The notes: generated by a model from the sequence alone, not told the origin. A stretch of DNA of 64,000 nucleotides from Pseudomonas fluorescens (GCF_002837185.1 NZ_KZ477993.1:1-64000); one strand, 5' to 3'. Positions 1-7,709 are shown, counted from the first letter of the stretch. Program-made: numbers and translations.

Positions 1-53
1 TTTGGGCGCTATCATAGCGCCCGATTGAAGTGTCCAAAATCATTAGGCCAGTT

Positions 54-70
54 CAAGCCCCCTCCCACAT
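54..70. repeat. Half-copy of the GGGGGC-type intergenic repeat
   Basis: A single arm of the hairpin repeat found complete at several other places in the window (core caagccccctcccac). It lies just after a small GC hairpin at 4-22 (arms gggcgct/agcgccc). Nothing else is recognisable in the first 165 bases, which probably hold the 3' region of a gene left of the window and the promoter of the VWA gene. Confidence 0.6.
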
Positions 71-165
71 TGTTTTCTGCTGTCAGATAAATTGGGTTTA
101 ACCCGAACCTCGCCCACCTCGCGTCTGACCTTGTGAACGGCTCATTCATTCACGAGGCCCAGCCC

Positions 166-1788
166 ATGTCCCGCCCTCTGCTCTCCCTGCGTCCTGCTGC
201 CCAAGGCTTCACCGTTACCCTGCTGGTAGCGCTGGCCGGATGCGGGCTGTCGTCGTCCCCCGACCTGGCGAAACCAGCGGAGCCCATCGCAACGCTTCAA
301 CGCGCGCCGGCCCAGGGCGCAGTGGTCAAACGCATGGTCATGCCTGCCCCAATGATGATGCGGGAGACGGCGACCCTGGCTGAGCGCAGCGAACCCCGCG
401 AGCAATACGCCAACCTGCCCGACAACCCCGTGCATCGCGTCGCCGAAACCCCGGTCTCCACCTTCAGCGTGGATGTCGACACCGGCAGCTACGCCAACGT
501 ACGACGCTTCCTCAACCAGGGCCGCCTGCCGCCCGAAGGCGCTGTAAGGCTGGAGGAAATGGTCAACTATTTCCCTTACGACTACGCGCTGGCTACCGAT
601 GGCTCACCCTTTGGCGTCACCACTGAAGTCGCCGCCACGCCGTGGAACCCGCGCACGAAACTCTTGCGCATCGGCATCAAGGCCTGCGACAAAACCGTGG
701 CAGAACTGGCCCCGGCCAATCTGGTGTTCCTGGTGGATGTGTCCGGCTCCATGGACCGTCGCGAAGGCTTGCCGCTGGTCAAAAGCACCCTGAAATTACT
801 GGTGGATCAACTGCGTGATCAGGACCGGGTGTCATTGGTGGTCTACGCCGGTGAGTCCCGCGTGGTGCTCAAGCCCACCTCCGGCCGTGACAAAACCACA
901 ATCCGCAACGCCATCGACCAACTCACCGCCGGTGGCGCCACCGCTGGCGCGTCCGGTATCGAACTGGCCTACCAGATGGCCCGCGAAGGCTTCATCGACC
1001 AGGGCATCAACCGCATCCTGCTGGCCACCGACGGCGACTTCAACGTGGGCATCAGCGACTTCGACAGCCTCAAGCAAATGGCGGTCGACCAGCGTAAAAG
1101 CCGCATATCGCTGACCACCTTGGGGTTCGGTGTGGACAACTACAACGAACACCTGATGGAACAACTGGCTGACGCCGGTGACGGCAACTACGCCTACATC
1201 GACAACTTGCGTGAGGCACGCAAGGTGCTGGTGGAGCAACTCAGTTCGACCCTGGCGGTGGTGGCGCGGGATGTGAAATTGCAGGTGGAATTCAACCCGG
1301 CCCAGGTCAGCGAATACCGCCTGCTCGGCTATGAAAACCGCGCCTTGAAACGTGAGGACTTCAACAACGATAAAGTCGATGCCGGCGAAATCGGCGCAGG
1401 GCACACGGTGACTGCGTTGTATGAAATCGTGCCGAAGGGCGAGAAGGGCTGGCTGGAGCCGTTGCGCTATGCCAGAGCGCCTGCGGCTGAATCCACCTCG
1501 GCCGAACTGGCGACGGTGCGCGTACGCTATAAACCGGCTGCGGGCGGTGACAGCCAGTTGATCGAACGGGCCGTCGGTAAAACGTCCACCGAGCCCAGCG
1601 ACGACCTGCGCTTCAGTGCCGCCGTAGCCGCCTTCGCCCAACAGCTCAAGGGCGAAGGCCGCTACACTGGCAACATGAGCTTGCAGGACACCGCCGCCCT
1701 GGCCCGCTCGGCCCGAGGCGACGACCCGTTCGGCCTGCGCAATGAATTCGTGCAACTGGTCGAACTGGCCCAAAGCCTAAAACCCTGA
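166..1788 (+). CDS. VWA-domain lipoprotein (YfbK-like, DUF3520)
   Basis: A 540-residue protein. I chose the ATG at 166 over an upstream GTG at 133 because gagg lies 8 bases before it and it opens a clean lipoprotein signal with lipobox LAGC at about residue 26. It should therefore be membrane-anchored and exported. A conserved VWA N-terminal segment precedes a von Willebrand A domain whose MIDAS motif DVSGS (about residue 191) would bind a divalent metal. The C-terminal part matches the DUF3520 region that follows VWA in YfbK-type proteins. Members of this family are often next to an ECF sigma factor, as here. The exact function is unknown; a cell-envelope binding role is inference. Confidence 0.85.
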   Translation: MSRPLLSLRPAAQGFTVTLLVALAGCGLSSSPDLAKPAEPIATLQRAPAQGAVVKRMVMPAPMMMRETATLAERSEPREQYANLPDNPVHRVAETPVSTFSVDVDTGSYANVRRFLNQGRLPPEGAVRLEEMVNYFPYDYALATDGSPFGVTTEVAATPWNPRTKLLRIGIKACDKTVAELAPANLVFLVDVSGSMDRREGLPLVKSTLKLLVDQLRDQDRVSLVVYAGESRVVLKPTSGRDKTTIRNAIDQLTAGGATAGASGIELAYQMAREGFIDQGINRILLATDGDFNVGISDFDSLKQMAVDQRKSRISLTTLGFGVDNYNEHLMEQLADAGDGNYAYIDNLREARKVLVEQLSSTLAVVARDVKLQVEFNPAQVSEYRLLGYENRALKREDFNNDKVDAGEIGAGHTVTALYEIVPKGEKGWLEPLRYARAPAAESTSAELATVRVRYKPAAGGDSQLIERAVGKTSTEPSDDLRFSAAVAAFAQQLKGEGRYTGNMSLQDTAALARSARGDDPFGLRNEFVQLVELAQSLKP

Positions 1789-1811
1789 TCCCGAGCACAA
1801 TGAGGATCAAA

Positions 1812-1839
1812 TGTGGGAGGGGGCTTGCCCCCTCCCACA
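1812..1839. terminator. GGGGGC-repeat hairpin after the VWA gene
   Basis: A 28-nt near-perfect inverted repeat (tgtgggag arms with a ctt turn), 23 bases after the VWA stop and 42 bases before the sigma-factor start. It is a compact copy of the repeat family seen elsewhere in the window and probably stabilises or ends the upstream transcript. There is no T-run, so intrinsic termination is uncertain. Confidence 0.55.
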
Positions 1840-1881
1840 CTTAGATCTGCTTCGATCTGACAGAAGGAGTTCGCCCACTAC

Positions 1882-2454
1882 ATGGCCGTTCCAGACGATC
1901 CACCCAGCGACGAATCGCTGCTGGCCCGCTACCGCACCGGCGACGCTGCTGCGTTCGAAGCCTTGTACGCCCGGCACCGCCAGGGCCTGTATCGCTTCCT
2001 CGTATCCCTGTGCAACAAACCCGAACTGGCCGAAGAAATCTACCAGGACACCTGGCTCAGCCTGATCCGCAGCACCACCCAGCCACAAGGCCGGGCGAGT
2101 TTTCGCACCTGGCTGTTCCAGATTGCGCGCAACCGCCTGATCGACCACTGGCGCAAGCACGGCCTGCACAACCCGCTGCATGACAGCTACGACGAGTTGC
2201 TGCACGCCCAGCCCGACGACAGCGCTGGCCCCGAACAGCAACTGAGCCTGAACCGCGACCAGGCGCGCCTCGACGCCGCCGTGCAAGCCTTGCCCGAAGA
2301 CCAGCGCGAAGTCTTCCTGCTGCGCCTGCACGGCGACCTCGAAGTCCCGCAAATCGCCACCCTCACCGGTGCCCCGCTGGAAACCGTTAAAAGCCGCTTG
2401 CGCTATGCCCTGCAGAAATTGCGGCGCTTGCTGGCTGACGAGGTAACTGTATGA
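1882..2454 (+). CDS. ECF-type RNA polymerase sigma factor
   Basis: A 190-residue sigma-70 family protein with only regions 2 and 4, the normal ECF layout. Region 2 spans about residues 20-90 (RFLVSLCNKPELAEEIYQDT, then FRTWLFQIARNRLIDHWRK). Region 4 spans about 130-185, with a helix-turn-helix around PQIATLTGAPLETVKSRLRY. The start ATG follows aaggag at about 13 bases. The gene overlaps the next ORF by an ATGA junction, so the two are co-translated. It should direct polymerase to a small envelope-stress or nutrient regulon; the upstream VWA lipoprotein is a candidate member, which is inference. Confidence 0.9.
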   Translation: MAVPDDPPSDESLLARYRTGDAAAFEALYARHRQGLYRFLVSLCNKPELAEEIYQDTWLSLIRSTTQPQGRASFRTWLFQIARNRLIDHWRKHGLHNPLHDSYDELLHAQPDDSAGPEQQLSLNRDQARLDAAVQALPEDQREVFLLRLHGDLEVPQIATLTGAPLETVKSRLRYALQKLRRLLADEVTV

Positions 2455-3002
2455 CCGACGCCCGAGACCCGAACGATCCGCGCGACGAAGCGCTGATCCA
2501 ACACTATCGCCAGAACAGCGCCGGCGAACCGCCCGCATTCCTGGACGCATTCATTCTGAACGCCGCCCGCCGCGAAGCGCCTGCCCCCAAGCTCAGCCTG
2601 TGGCAACGCTGGCTGCGGCTGTGCCAGCAACCGCGTTGGCAGATGGCGTTTGCCAGCGTGGCCGGTGTGGCGCTGCTGGCGGGCGTGATCACGCGCAGCC
2701 CCGAGCTTGCCCCGGTACAAAACACGCGCCTCGCCGCCCCGGCAACTTTATCCGCGCCTGCGCCCATGAGCGCGCCGCCGCGGGTCGAGTCGTTCAGCGC
2801 CGAAATGAACAGTGATGCCTTGCCCCAAGGCAAGCTGGCCAAGCGCGCAGTGCCTGACCCGCTGGAGCAGGGCTTGCAGGAAGTGTTGCGCCTGCGCGCG
2901 GCAGGCGATGAGGGTGCCGCGACGGTGAAACTGGCCGAGTTGCAAAAACGCTTTCCTGCGCAAAATCTTGAGGAGCGGCTCAAGGCATTGCAGCCTCACT
3001 GA
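2451..3002 (+). CDS. Membrane-anchored anti-sigma candidate
   Basis: A 183-residue protein whose ATG overlaps the sigma-factor stop (ATGA). A cytoplasmic N-terminus of about 60 residues is followed by one membrane segment (about residues 64-82, MAFASVAGVALLAGVIT), an Ala/Pro-rich linker and a charged C-terminal helical region in the periplasm. This layout, together with translational coupling to an ECF gene, fits an anti-sigma factor. I see no clear zinc-binding ZAS motif, so the call rests on position and topology. It could be another membrane partner of the sigma factor. Confidence 0.65.
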   Translation: MTDARDPNDPRDEALIQHYRQNSAGEPPAFLDAFILNAARREAPAPKLSLWQRWLRLCQQPRWQMAFASVAGVALLAGVITRSPELAPVQNTRLAAPATLSAPAPMSAPPRVESFSAEMNSDALPQGKLAKRAVPDPLEQGLQEVLRLRAAGDEGAATVKLAELQKRFPAQNLEERLKALQPH

Positions 3003-3008
3003 CCCCGT

Positions 3009-3036
3009 GGCGATGGTATCGCGCGATACCATCGCC
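3009..3036. terminator. Perfect 28-bp palindrome after the sigma operon
   Basis: The two 14-base arms (ggcgatggtatcgc and its complement) abut with no extra loop, 6 bases after the stop at 3002. It probably forms the 3' hairpin of the sigma/anti-sigma transcript. There is no T-run downstream, so it may protect the RNA end or be read from both sides. Confidence 0.5.
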
Positions 3037-3158
3037 CCTGTTCACTCATCTTGCACTGAACCTATTACGCAATAGCCCAATGCCATGGATGCTATTTGCT
3101 ATCATTCGTCGAGCATGGTAGCCCAGAAGTTTAAAGTGAATTTAAAGTACGAGTTGAT

Positions 3159-3497
3159 ATGAGTAAAAAATATCTTATTGAGAATTTTATGATCTCCATT
3201 TTCATATTTGTTCTCTTCTTTACCGACATTTTTGGAGAGAGCACTTTTCTGAAGGATATTAGCTTCACTGCTCTGATGTTAGGAGCAGGCAGTATTTTCC
3301 TGTTTCCGTTCTCTCGATTTATAATCGAGCAGACAGCGCTTCGATTCACACGTCGTGAATTCTGGACGACCGGCTTATTGACGGAGTCGTCTGGGAAAAA
3401 CGGGCTGTATGTGATTTTTTATATGGTTTGCATCGCTTTTGCCATTCCGGCCGTGCTTGGGTATCTATTCTATTCAGCACTAAAAAAAGTGGCCTGA
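3159..3497 (+). CDS. Colicin E1-type immunity protein for the adjacent pore-forming bacteriocin
   Basis: A 112-residue, very hydrophobic protein with about three membrane segments (residues 8-26, 33-53, 80-105). It resembles the colicin E1 immunity protein (113 residues), most clearly in the block FPFSRFIIEQ..LRF.RREFW, which aligns with the CPYSKYAIEY..FNF.KKDFF block of the E1 family. Such proteins sit in the inner membrane and block the cognate pore. The gene is AT-rich compared with its neighbours and faces the toxin gene tail to tail, the usual arrangement for pore-forming colicins, which lets immunity be expressed without SOS induction. The ribosome site is weak (cgag about 6 bases before ATG). 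Confidence 0.85.
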   Translation: MSKKYLIENFMISIFIFVLFFTDIFGESTFLKDISFTALMLGAGSIFLFPFSRFIIEQTALRFTRREFWTTGLLTESSGKNGLYVIFYMVCIAFAIPAVLGYLFYSALKKVA

Positions 3498-3510
3498 AAA
3501 GGCCACTTCG
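3482..3510 (-). terminator. Toxin-gene terminator, overlapping the immunity stop codon
   Basis: Arms aagtggcc and ggccactt with a 6-base loop. On the minus strand they are followed by seven T, a textbook intrinsic terminator for the bacteriocin transcript, which stops at 3516. The hairpin includes the immunity stop codon (3495-3497). On the plus strand it is followed by tgttttt, so it may serve both genes. Confidence 0.75.
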
Positions 3511-3515
3511 TGTTT

Positions 3516-4802
3516 TTAGAAAGGAAGCACCGCGTCGAGTGCATCGTTAAATTGCTTAACACGTTTATCGTCAATAAATGCACTGACAAATGCCATGATC
3601 AGCGCAAACGCTACAATCCCGACGGGTGACGAAACAGTCACGCCGAACGCGAAAGCAATCAGGCCTGTTGCTGCAGCACCTGCAAACAGTGTTTCCACTT
3701 TCAGTGCAGTGTTATTCCAATCGCCTGTCGCGTAGCTTTTACTCACTTCATTATGCAAGTCATAGGCATCAACGGCTTTGCCCACATAGCCAAAGCCTTT
3801 GGCAAACCTGTTCAGGTTTTTTCCCAGTTCAGCGCTATCAAGCGAATCCAGGGCATTGACGATGGCCGCGCGGTCAGCCGCACTGAATTTCTTATCCAGA
3901 GCACCCTTGTATTGCTCAAAGGCATTCAGGGCCTCTTGTGCGCTGCGAAGCTTTTTGCCCTTCGCACTTTCGGCCAATTCTGCTGAGAGCGTAGACATTT
4001 GCTGCCCAAATTTTCCTCCGATCTCCTTGTAAAAATCAGCAGTGAATTTAATGGCATCTTTGATTTGCGCATCGGCCTTTGCCTGCTCTTCGGCAAGACG
4101 CTCCGCTTCAGCTTTTGCTGCGGCTTCGGCAGCCAGGCGTTCAGCCTCTGCCTGCGCCGCAAGACGTGCATCTTCCTCCGCTTGAGCGGTAGCGATCAAA
4201 CCCGTCAAGGCGTTAGATTTTTCAGTCAACAATCGAATCTTTTCAGACAGGTATCTGCTTTTATAGGCCGCGCTATAGGAGTCGGCAAGTGCCTGATACG
4301 CGTGTTTGAAGCCCAACCGATCTTTATATTCAAGATTGACGAAATCCACCGCATTGTGCGGTATATCTTTTAGTAGAGGATCTCTGCCGAAGTAAGCGTT
4401 GGCCGCCGCAAGACTGGCAGTAAGGTCAGCCTGTGAGGTGTTGATTAGAGCATCAACGACGGTTTTTTCTTTCCTGGATTTTTCCAGTGCCGAAAGAGCA
4501 TCCGCCCCAACGGCTGCGGCAACCTCCGAGTCGATCTCGGCCAGCAGGTTTGGCAGGTTGGCAGCGTACGAATCTGCAATCTGCTTTTGCGCCCTGACCG
4601 CCAGCGCCACCTTCGTCATCGTACTGTCAGGATGGCTGAAGTTCATCTTTCGCATGAGCGCATCGATGTCTGAAAAATCAACGATTTTCCCATCCCACGG
4701 CAAAGGCTTGGCAATAAAACCTCCCCCTGGCAGCGGCCCAGGAGGAAGGGGCAGTGGCGGCTCTGGCGTTACGATAATTGGGGGTAGAGTAATGTCTGTC
4801 AT
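3516..4802 (-). CDS. Pore-forming colicin/S-type pyocin-like bacteriocin
   Basis: A 428-residue toxin with no signal peptide. Residues 5-35 are Pro-rich and start with ITLPPIIVTP, which could act as a TonB box. Residues 50-200 are helical and would carry receptor binding or translocation. Residues 205-250 form an Ala/Glu-rich coiled coil. Residues about 250-428 match the colicin E1/Ia pore domain (DFYKEIGGKFG, AKGKKLRSA, ALDKKFSAADR), ending in the hydrophobic hairpin at about 372-411. It should kill related pseudomonads by depolarising the inner membrane. Start: ATG after aaggagatatttc. A LexA box lies upstream and the E1-type immunity gene downstream on the other strand. It is shorter than pyocin S5 (about 500 residues). 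No lysis gene is seen. Confidence 0.9.
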   Translation of the reverse strand: MTDITLPPIIVTPEPPLPLPPGPLPGGGFIAKPLPWDGKIVDFSDIDALMRKMNFSHPDSTMTKVALAVRAQKQIADSYAANLPNLLAEIDSEVAAAVGADALSALEKSRKEKTVVDALINTSQADLTASLAAANAYFGRDPLLKDIPHNAVDFVNLEYKDRLGFKHAYQALADSYSAAYKSRYLSEKIRLLTEKSNALTGLIATAQAEEDARLAAQAEAERLAAEAAAKAEAERLAEEQAKADAQIKDAIKFTADFYKEIGGKFGQQMSTLSAELAESAKGKKLRSAQEALNAFEQYKGALDKKFSAADRAAIVNALDSLDSAELGKNLNRFAKGFGYVGKAVDAYDLHNEVSKSYATGDWNNTALKVETLFAGAAATGLIAFAFGVTVSSPVGIVAFALIMAFVSAFIDDKRVKQFNDALDAVLPF

Positions 4803-4901
4803 GAAATATCTCCTTGATATTTAGCTTCCTTGAGAATGCCCACCTTCCTGACGATTGCAGGGGAGGGCAAACGGTGTGAGGCAGAAGCCATCACACCCAC
4901 A

Positions 4902-4917
4902 CTGTACATAAATACAG
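4902..4917 (-). promoter_or_regulatory. LexA (SOS) box in the bacteriocin promoter
   Basis: A perfect CTGT-N8-ACAG match (N8 is ACATAAAT), 100 bases upstream of the bacteriocin ATG. On the minus strand a plausible sigma-70 promoter overlaps it: TTGGCC, a 17-base spacer, then TACAGT, so bound LexA would block the -10 region. SOS control through LexA is the colicin pattern; P. aeruginosa S-pyocins instead use PrtN and P-boxes. Confidence 0.75.
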
Positions 4918-4932
4918 CATTAAGGCCAATAA

Positions 4933-4954
4933 AAATATGCATTTGTGCATATTT
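4933..4954. promoter_or_regulatory. Perfect 9-bp inverted repeat next to the SOS box
   Basis: Arms aaatatgca and tgcatattt with a tttg spacer, 15 bases upstream of the LexA box relative to the toxin. It lies just upstream of the proposed -35, where a second regulator could bind. No known site is recognised. Confidence 0.45.
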
Positions 4955-4990
4955 CTGGAGGGGCTTCATCTGGCAAAACTAGAGAACAAA

Positions 4991-5022
4991 AAAGCCCCAG
5001 GTCTTTCGACCTGGGGCTTTTT
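4991..5022 (-). terminator. Strong intrinsic terminator, probably the original one of tRNA-Arg
   Basis: A 10-bp stem (gccccaggtc/gacctggggc) with a 4-base loop, flanked by A-runs and T-runs so that it can act in both directions. It lies 7 bases outside the left att repeat. If the island were excised, it would sit directly downstream of tRNA-Arg on the minus strand, so it is probably the ancestral terminator of that tRNA gene, displaced by the island. The last point is inference. Confidence 0.7.
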
Positions 5023-5028
5023 CGTTCG

Positions 5029-5056
5029 TATATGGTGCCCCCGGCGTCGTTTGAAC
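5029..5056. other. Putative left attachment site of the island
   Basis: The first 18 bases (tatatggtgcccccggcg) match the tRNA-Arg 3' end at 22618-22635 with one mismatch, in the same orientation. The homology decays over the next 10 bases (6 of 10). Together with the integrase next to the tRNA, this defines an element of about 17.6 kb. Confidence 0.75.
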
Positions 5057-5109
5057 TGGACAGTAAAAGCCGCGTATTTATTGGGTATATTTGGTGGTTA
5101 TTCGGTTAG

Positions 5110-5133
5110 GCATACACGTGGGCATACACGGCG
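5110..5133. repeat. 24-bp direct repeat inside the left island end
   Basis: Identical to 22488-22511 at the right end and in the same orientation. Each copy itself contains gcatacacg twice, three bases apart. Such iterated sites about 60-110 bp inside the att cores are expected for the arm-type binding sites of a P4-type integrase; that assignment is inference. Confidence 0.75.
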
Positions 5134-5210
5134 CTTCCTTCTGGCCACTTTTTCGAGGTAGGTAAAGCAACACCAGATGGTTGGTGATGTGTTGCCATCC
5201 AGCTGAGTAG

Positions 5211-5432
5211 TTACTTCTTCGTTCGACCTTCTGCAGCAAGTGAGGCAAGCGCAAGGGTGATAAATCCTGCATTTCCATCCAGGGTATCCAGTGCCCCTCG
5301 AATGTTCTGTGCCACTTCTGTAGATCCTCTTTGCTCAACCCAGTTTGACAGCTCCTCGATAGCTGCCCCCAGGGCCAGTTGGTTTTCATTCATGCGCTTG
5401 AGTAATGACGCAAGCAAAGGTGTGTCTTCCAT
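5211..5432 (-). CDS. Small conserved island protein, function unknown
   Basis: A 73-residue acidic, helical protein (MNENQLALGAAIEELSNW, then GALDTLDGNAGFI). The ATG has a good ribosome site (gggag, 7 bases away), which supports it as a real gene. Similar small proteins occur in Pseudomonas genomic islands and prophages, as far as I recall. It is the first gene inside the left island end. No catalytic motif or membrane segment is visible. Confidence 0.65.
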   Translation of the reverse strand: MEDTPLLASLLKRMNENQLALGAAIEELSNWVEQRGSTEVAQNIRGALDTLDGNAGFITLALASLAAEGRTKK

Positions 5433-5555
5433 GATGTTCTCCCGCCATGTTGTCAGGTCGTCAATCTACCTCGAGCCAGTCGCATTGCATATCAGCTGTC
5501 CTCACCACCTGGTGATCGGAAATCACGCTGGTCATCTTGATTCCCTAGATGCGAA

Positions 5556-5618
5556 GTTGCATGGACTTGACCACCCATTTGCATTCGACTTGACCAGTCG
5601 TTTGCATCGGATTTGACC
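5556..5618. repeat. IS21-like terminal repeat block, left
   Basis: Three tandem copies of a 17-18-mer with the pattern TTGCAT..GACTTGACC, at 5556, 5578 and 5601, spaced 22-23 bp. Multiple short terminal repeats like these are typical of IS21-family ends. No istA or istB gene accompanies them. The block is mirrored, in inverse orientation, at 6486-6549 and 11180-11268. Confidence 0.6.
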
Positions 5619-5746
5619 AGCATGCTGGGTGGCTTTGATCGGCAAAAAACGGCCAAAAGCTGCCGCTACTTGAGATAAACCTCAAGCGTTCCAACGCCCG
5701 AAAAGAGCCCCCCGTAACCGCAAAACAAAGCCTGTCAACATGCCTC

Positions 5747-6307
5747 TCAACGCGTCGCACATTGACCTATCCGAACAAAATCTTTAAGCGCCGCCTGATA
5801 AAGCGTCAATGGCTGATTGTCCGTATTGAATAGTGCAAACGGAATCATCGTGAGATGTGAAAACGACGTGGAGTTTATCGAGTAGGTTTTCTGCCTGCAA
5901 AAGCGCTGATCCTTATTCAATATAAAATCGAACTTGAAAAGGTTTGTCCGCGTACACCAACTGGGGATCAAACCCAGACTCAGGCCCGTCAAGTAATCTT
6001 GTCCGCAAGCGCCGCCAGATGAGAACTCCGAGATCTTTATTTCTAATGCCGGCAGGGTCGGAGCGGCGAGGCTGGAGCCCGTATCCTGTGCATCGGAAAT
6101 GACTTTGAGTGTCGCTGCGTATGCGTCCTTGCCGAAGCGACTGTCTTTCCATGGGGAGTTTATTGCGTAACTGAAGCTGGAGATGATTTCTTGTGTTTCG
6201 GGTTCAGCGGGTTCGTTGATTGTCGGCTGGGACGAATAAGATGTGCAGCCGGAACAGAGTATCGCAATGCTGACAAACACAAATCCGTTGGCTATTAAGC
6301 GACGCAT
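5747..6307 (-). CDS. Putative lipoprotein of unknown function
   Basis: A 186-residue protein starting at ATG 6307 (aggga about 9 bases upstream; a TTG two codons earlier is less likely). A signal sequence ends in the lipobox LCSGC, so Cys would be lipidated. The mature part has several Cys residues (GGACGQDY, SWCTRTN, RFCRQK, IGQCATR) that could form disulphides. I do not recognise the family. The gene lies alone between two inverted IS21-like repeat blocks, which suggests it moved as a passenger. Confidence 0.6.
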   Translation of the reverse strand: MRRLIANGFVFVSIAILCSGCTSYSSQPTINEPAEPETQEIISSFSYAINSPWKDSRFGKDAYAATLKVISDAQDTGSSLAAPTLPALEIKISEFSSGGACGQDYLTGLSLGLIPSWCTRTNLFKFDFILNKDQRFCRQKTYSINSTSFSHLTMIPFALFNTDNQPLTLYQAALKDFVRIGQCATR

Positions 6308-6485
6308 ACTCAATTTTCCCTAACTATCAATTAGCCGACATTCCTGTCACTTAATGCCGTATAGCATCTTATCTACACGCCGGATTGCTGAATCAGCATA
6401 ACAGGGCAGACTGTACGCGCGACACATCGGGAGAGAGAAAAGGCCACCGCCATGCGTTCTTTGCCCCAATCCGATGCGAACGATT

Positions 6486-6549
6486 GGCCAAGTCGAATGC
6501 AAATGAGTGGGCAGGTGCAATGCAAATGGGCGGTCAGATGGAGTGCAAT
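6486..6549. repeat. IS21-like terminal repeat block, middle
   Basis: Three copies of the same 18-mer in inverse orientation, starting at 6486, 6509 and 6532. The first copy differs from the left block at one base over 20. With 5556-5618 it brackets a 0.99-kb unit holding only the lipoprotein gene. Confidence 0.55.
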
Positions 6550-6569
6550 TACCCACCCTAGAGGCCAAC

Positions 6570-6790
6570 AATGTGGTGTAGGGCCAATTTGGAAAGGCAG
6601 CATCAGAGCACATATCCAGCCCCCTCCAAAACTGGTGTAACCGGTGTTACGAGTGTAACGCCCTTCACCAAACGCCCGGTTTCATTGGCTTTCATGCCTG
6701 TTACACAGTTGGGCGACATAGCGTACCCCCGATGTAACGCTGCCCCTGCGTGTAACGCTAAAGTCAGCATCCGGATGTTGTGGGCAGGCG
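6570..6790. repeat. GTGTAACG-rich module, left copy
   Basis: A stretch with repeated GTGTAAC/GTGTTAC words (near 6642, 6651 and 6657, then more at 6702, 6733 and 6752). It is an inverted, diverged duplicate of 21010-21240, next to the integrase. Open frames through both copies encode a GVT.VT.VTP peptide, but the conservation looks like DNA repeats rather than protein. It could hold binding sites for a replication or partition protein of the satellite. Confidence 0.55.
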
Positions 6791-6850
6791 CATTGCGCTC
6801 GAGCCTACCAAGCGAATTTCGCTGGCTCCGCCTTTCGATGAGAGGAAATC

Positions 6851-7225
6851 ACGCTGGGGACCCTGAAAGCTTTAGCATCACACGGGGCATGAAACCCGCG
6901 GGATCGTGGTAGCGACAACCACACCAGCTTACTGAAATTTCAACGTTGAAATTGAAAGGTTCTTGAAGAAAGAAGGGCATCGTTACCGTATTGGTAACGG
7001 TACTCGCAGACGGCTGAAAAGGTAGGGCATATGCACAGGTGAACTGTAGTTCACCTGGTTCACCTGTTCACTAAGCTGGGCGCACTTTCGCTAACACGAT
7101 CCCGCGGGTTCTATGCCCCGTGTCTTCCCAAAATACCCAGGGTCCCCGGTGAGGTTCCGATTCATAGAGCAGATGCACTGTGAATAGCAACTCGCTAAGC
7201 CGGGCACCTTTCCGCTGACATGAAC
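6851..7225. other. Structured non-coding region, candidate replication origin of the satellite
   Basis: Long imperfect inverted arms lie at 6851-6915 and 7089-7150 (shared blocks ggggaccctg, cacggggcat, acccgcgggatcgtg). Between them are a perfect 18-bp palindrome (6936-6953), a ggtaacg dyad (6981-6999) and four GTGAAC units in 36 bp (7037-7072). A 30-bp direct repeat links 7069-7098 with 7191-7222. P4-type origins carry GGTGAACAGT iterons for the primase-helicase, which this resembles. The origin role is inference. Confidence 0.5.
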
Positions 7226-7709
7226 AGGAGAGTTTCCTATCCTTTATTCAAGGGGATACTGCGATTTTCAAGTGTGAGCGCTATGCTCATGACCCTTATC
7301 GCTGATGGTTTATCTGCTTTCGGGGCCTGGGGAGCTAAAATTGGTGTTACAGGCTGCACGGGTGTTACGTCTGACAGCGGTTCTTGAGCTCTGGGCTCCC
7401 AGTGTTGGCTTATAATTTGAGGAGCTTTTCGACCATTCGCTGCCATTCGCAACGAGCAGCTATCTGCCAAGAGGTTGCTCTCACTCCCCACGCGTCAAAT
7501 CACATCCCAATGGCCGGTAAGGGTCTGTCGCGGATACGACAAGCATCGTCGCTAGAGCATAACTGTTTGTGCATGAGTCATTGGATCGACCCTTCCGTTA
7601 TCAGCTAGGAGCTAGCTGTTAATTTAACAAAGTTGAAAACGTAGTCCCCGCAAGATAAATCTTATGCCGAATGTAGGTGACTAGCAAAAGCTAATTCAAG
7701 TGACTTTGG
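7226..7709. other. Non-coding stretch with no clear gene
   Basis: Short open frames exist (for example 7237-7491 on the minus strand, 84 codons), but none has a convincing ribosome site or recognisable product. Two further GTGTTAC words occur near 7343 and 7361, so this may be decayed sequence related to the repeat modules nearby. Confidence 0.4.

Noticed and set aside
6571..6912. Open frames with GVT.VT.VTP peptides (also 20932-21237, minus)
   Set aside because: The shared peptide stems from DNA repeats (GTGTAACG words); no ribosome site, and the frames run into unrelated sequence. Kept as a repeat module.
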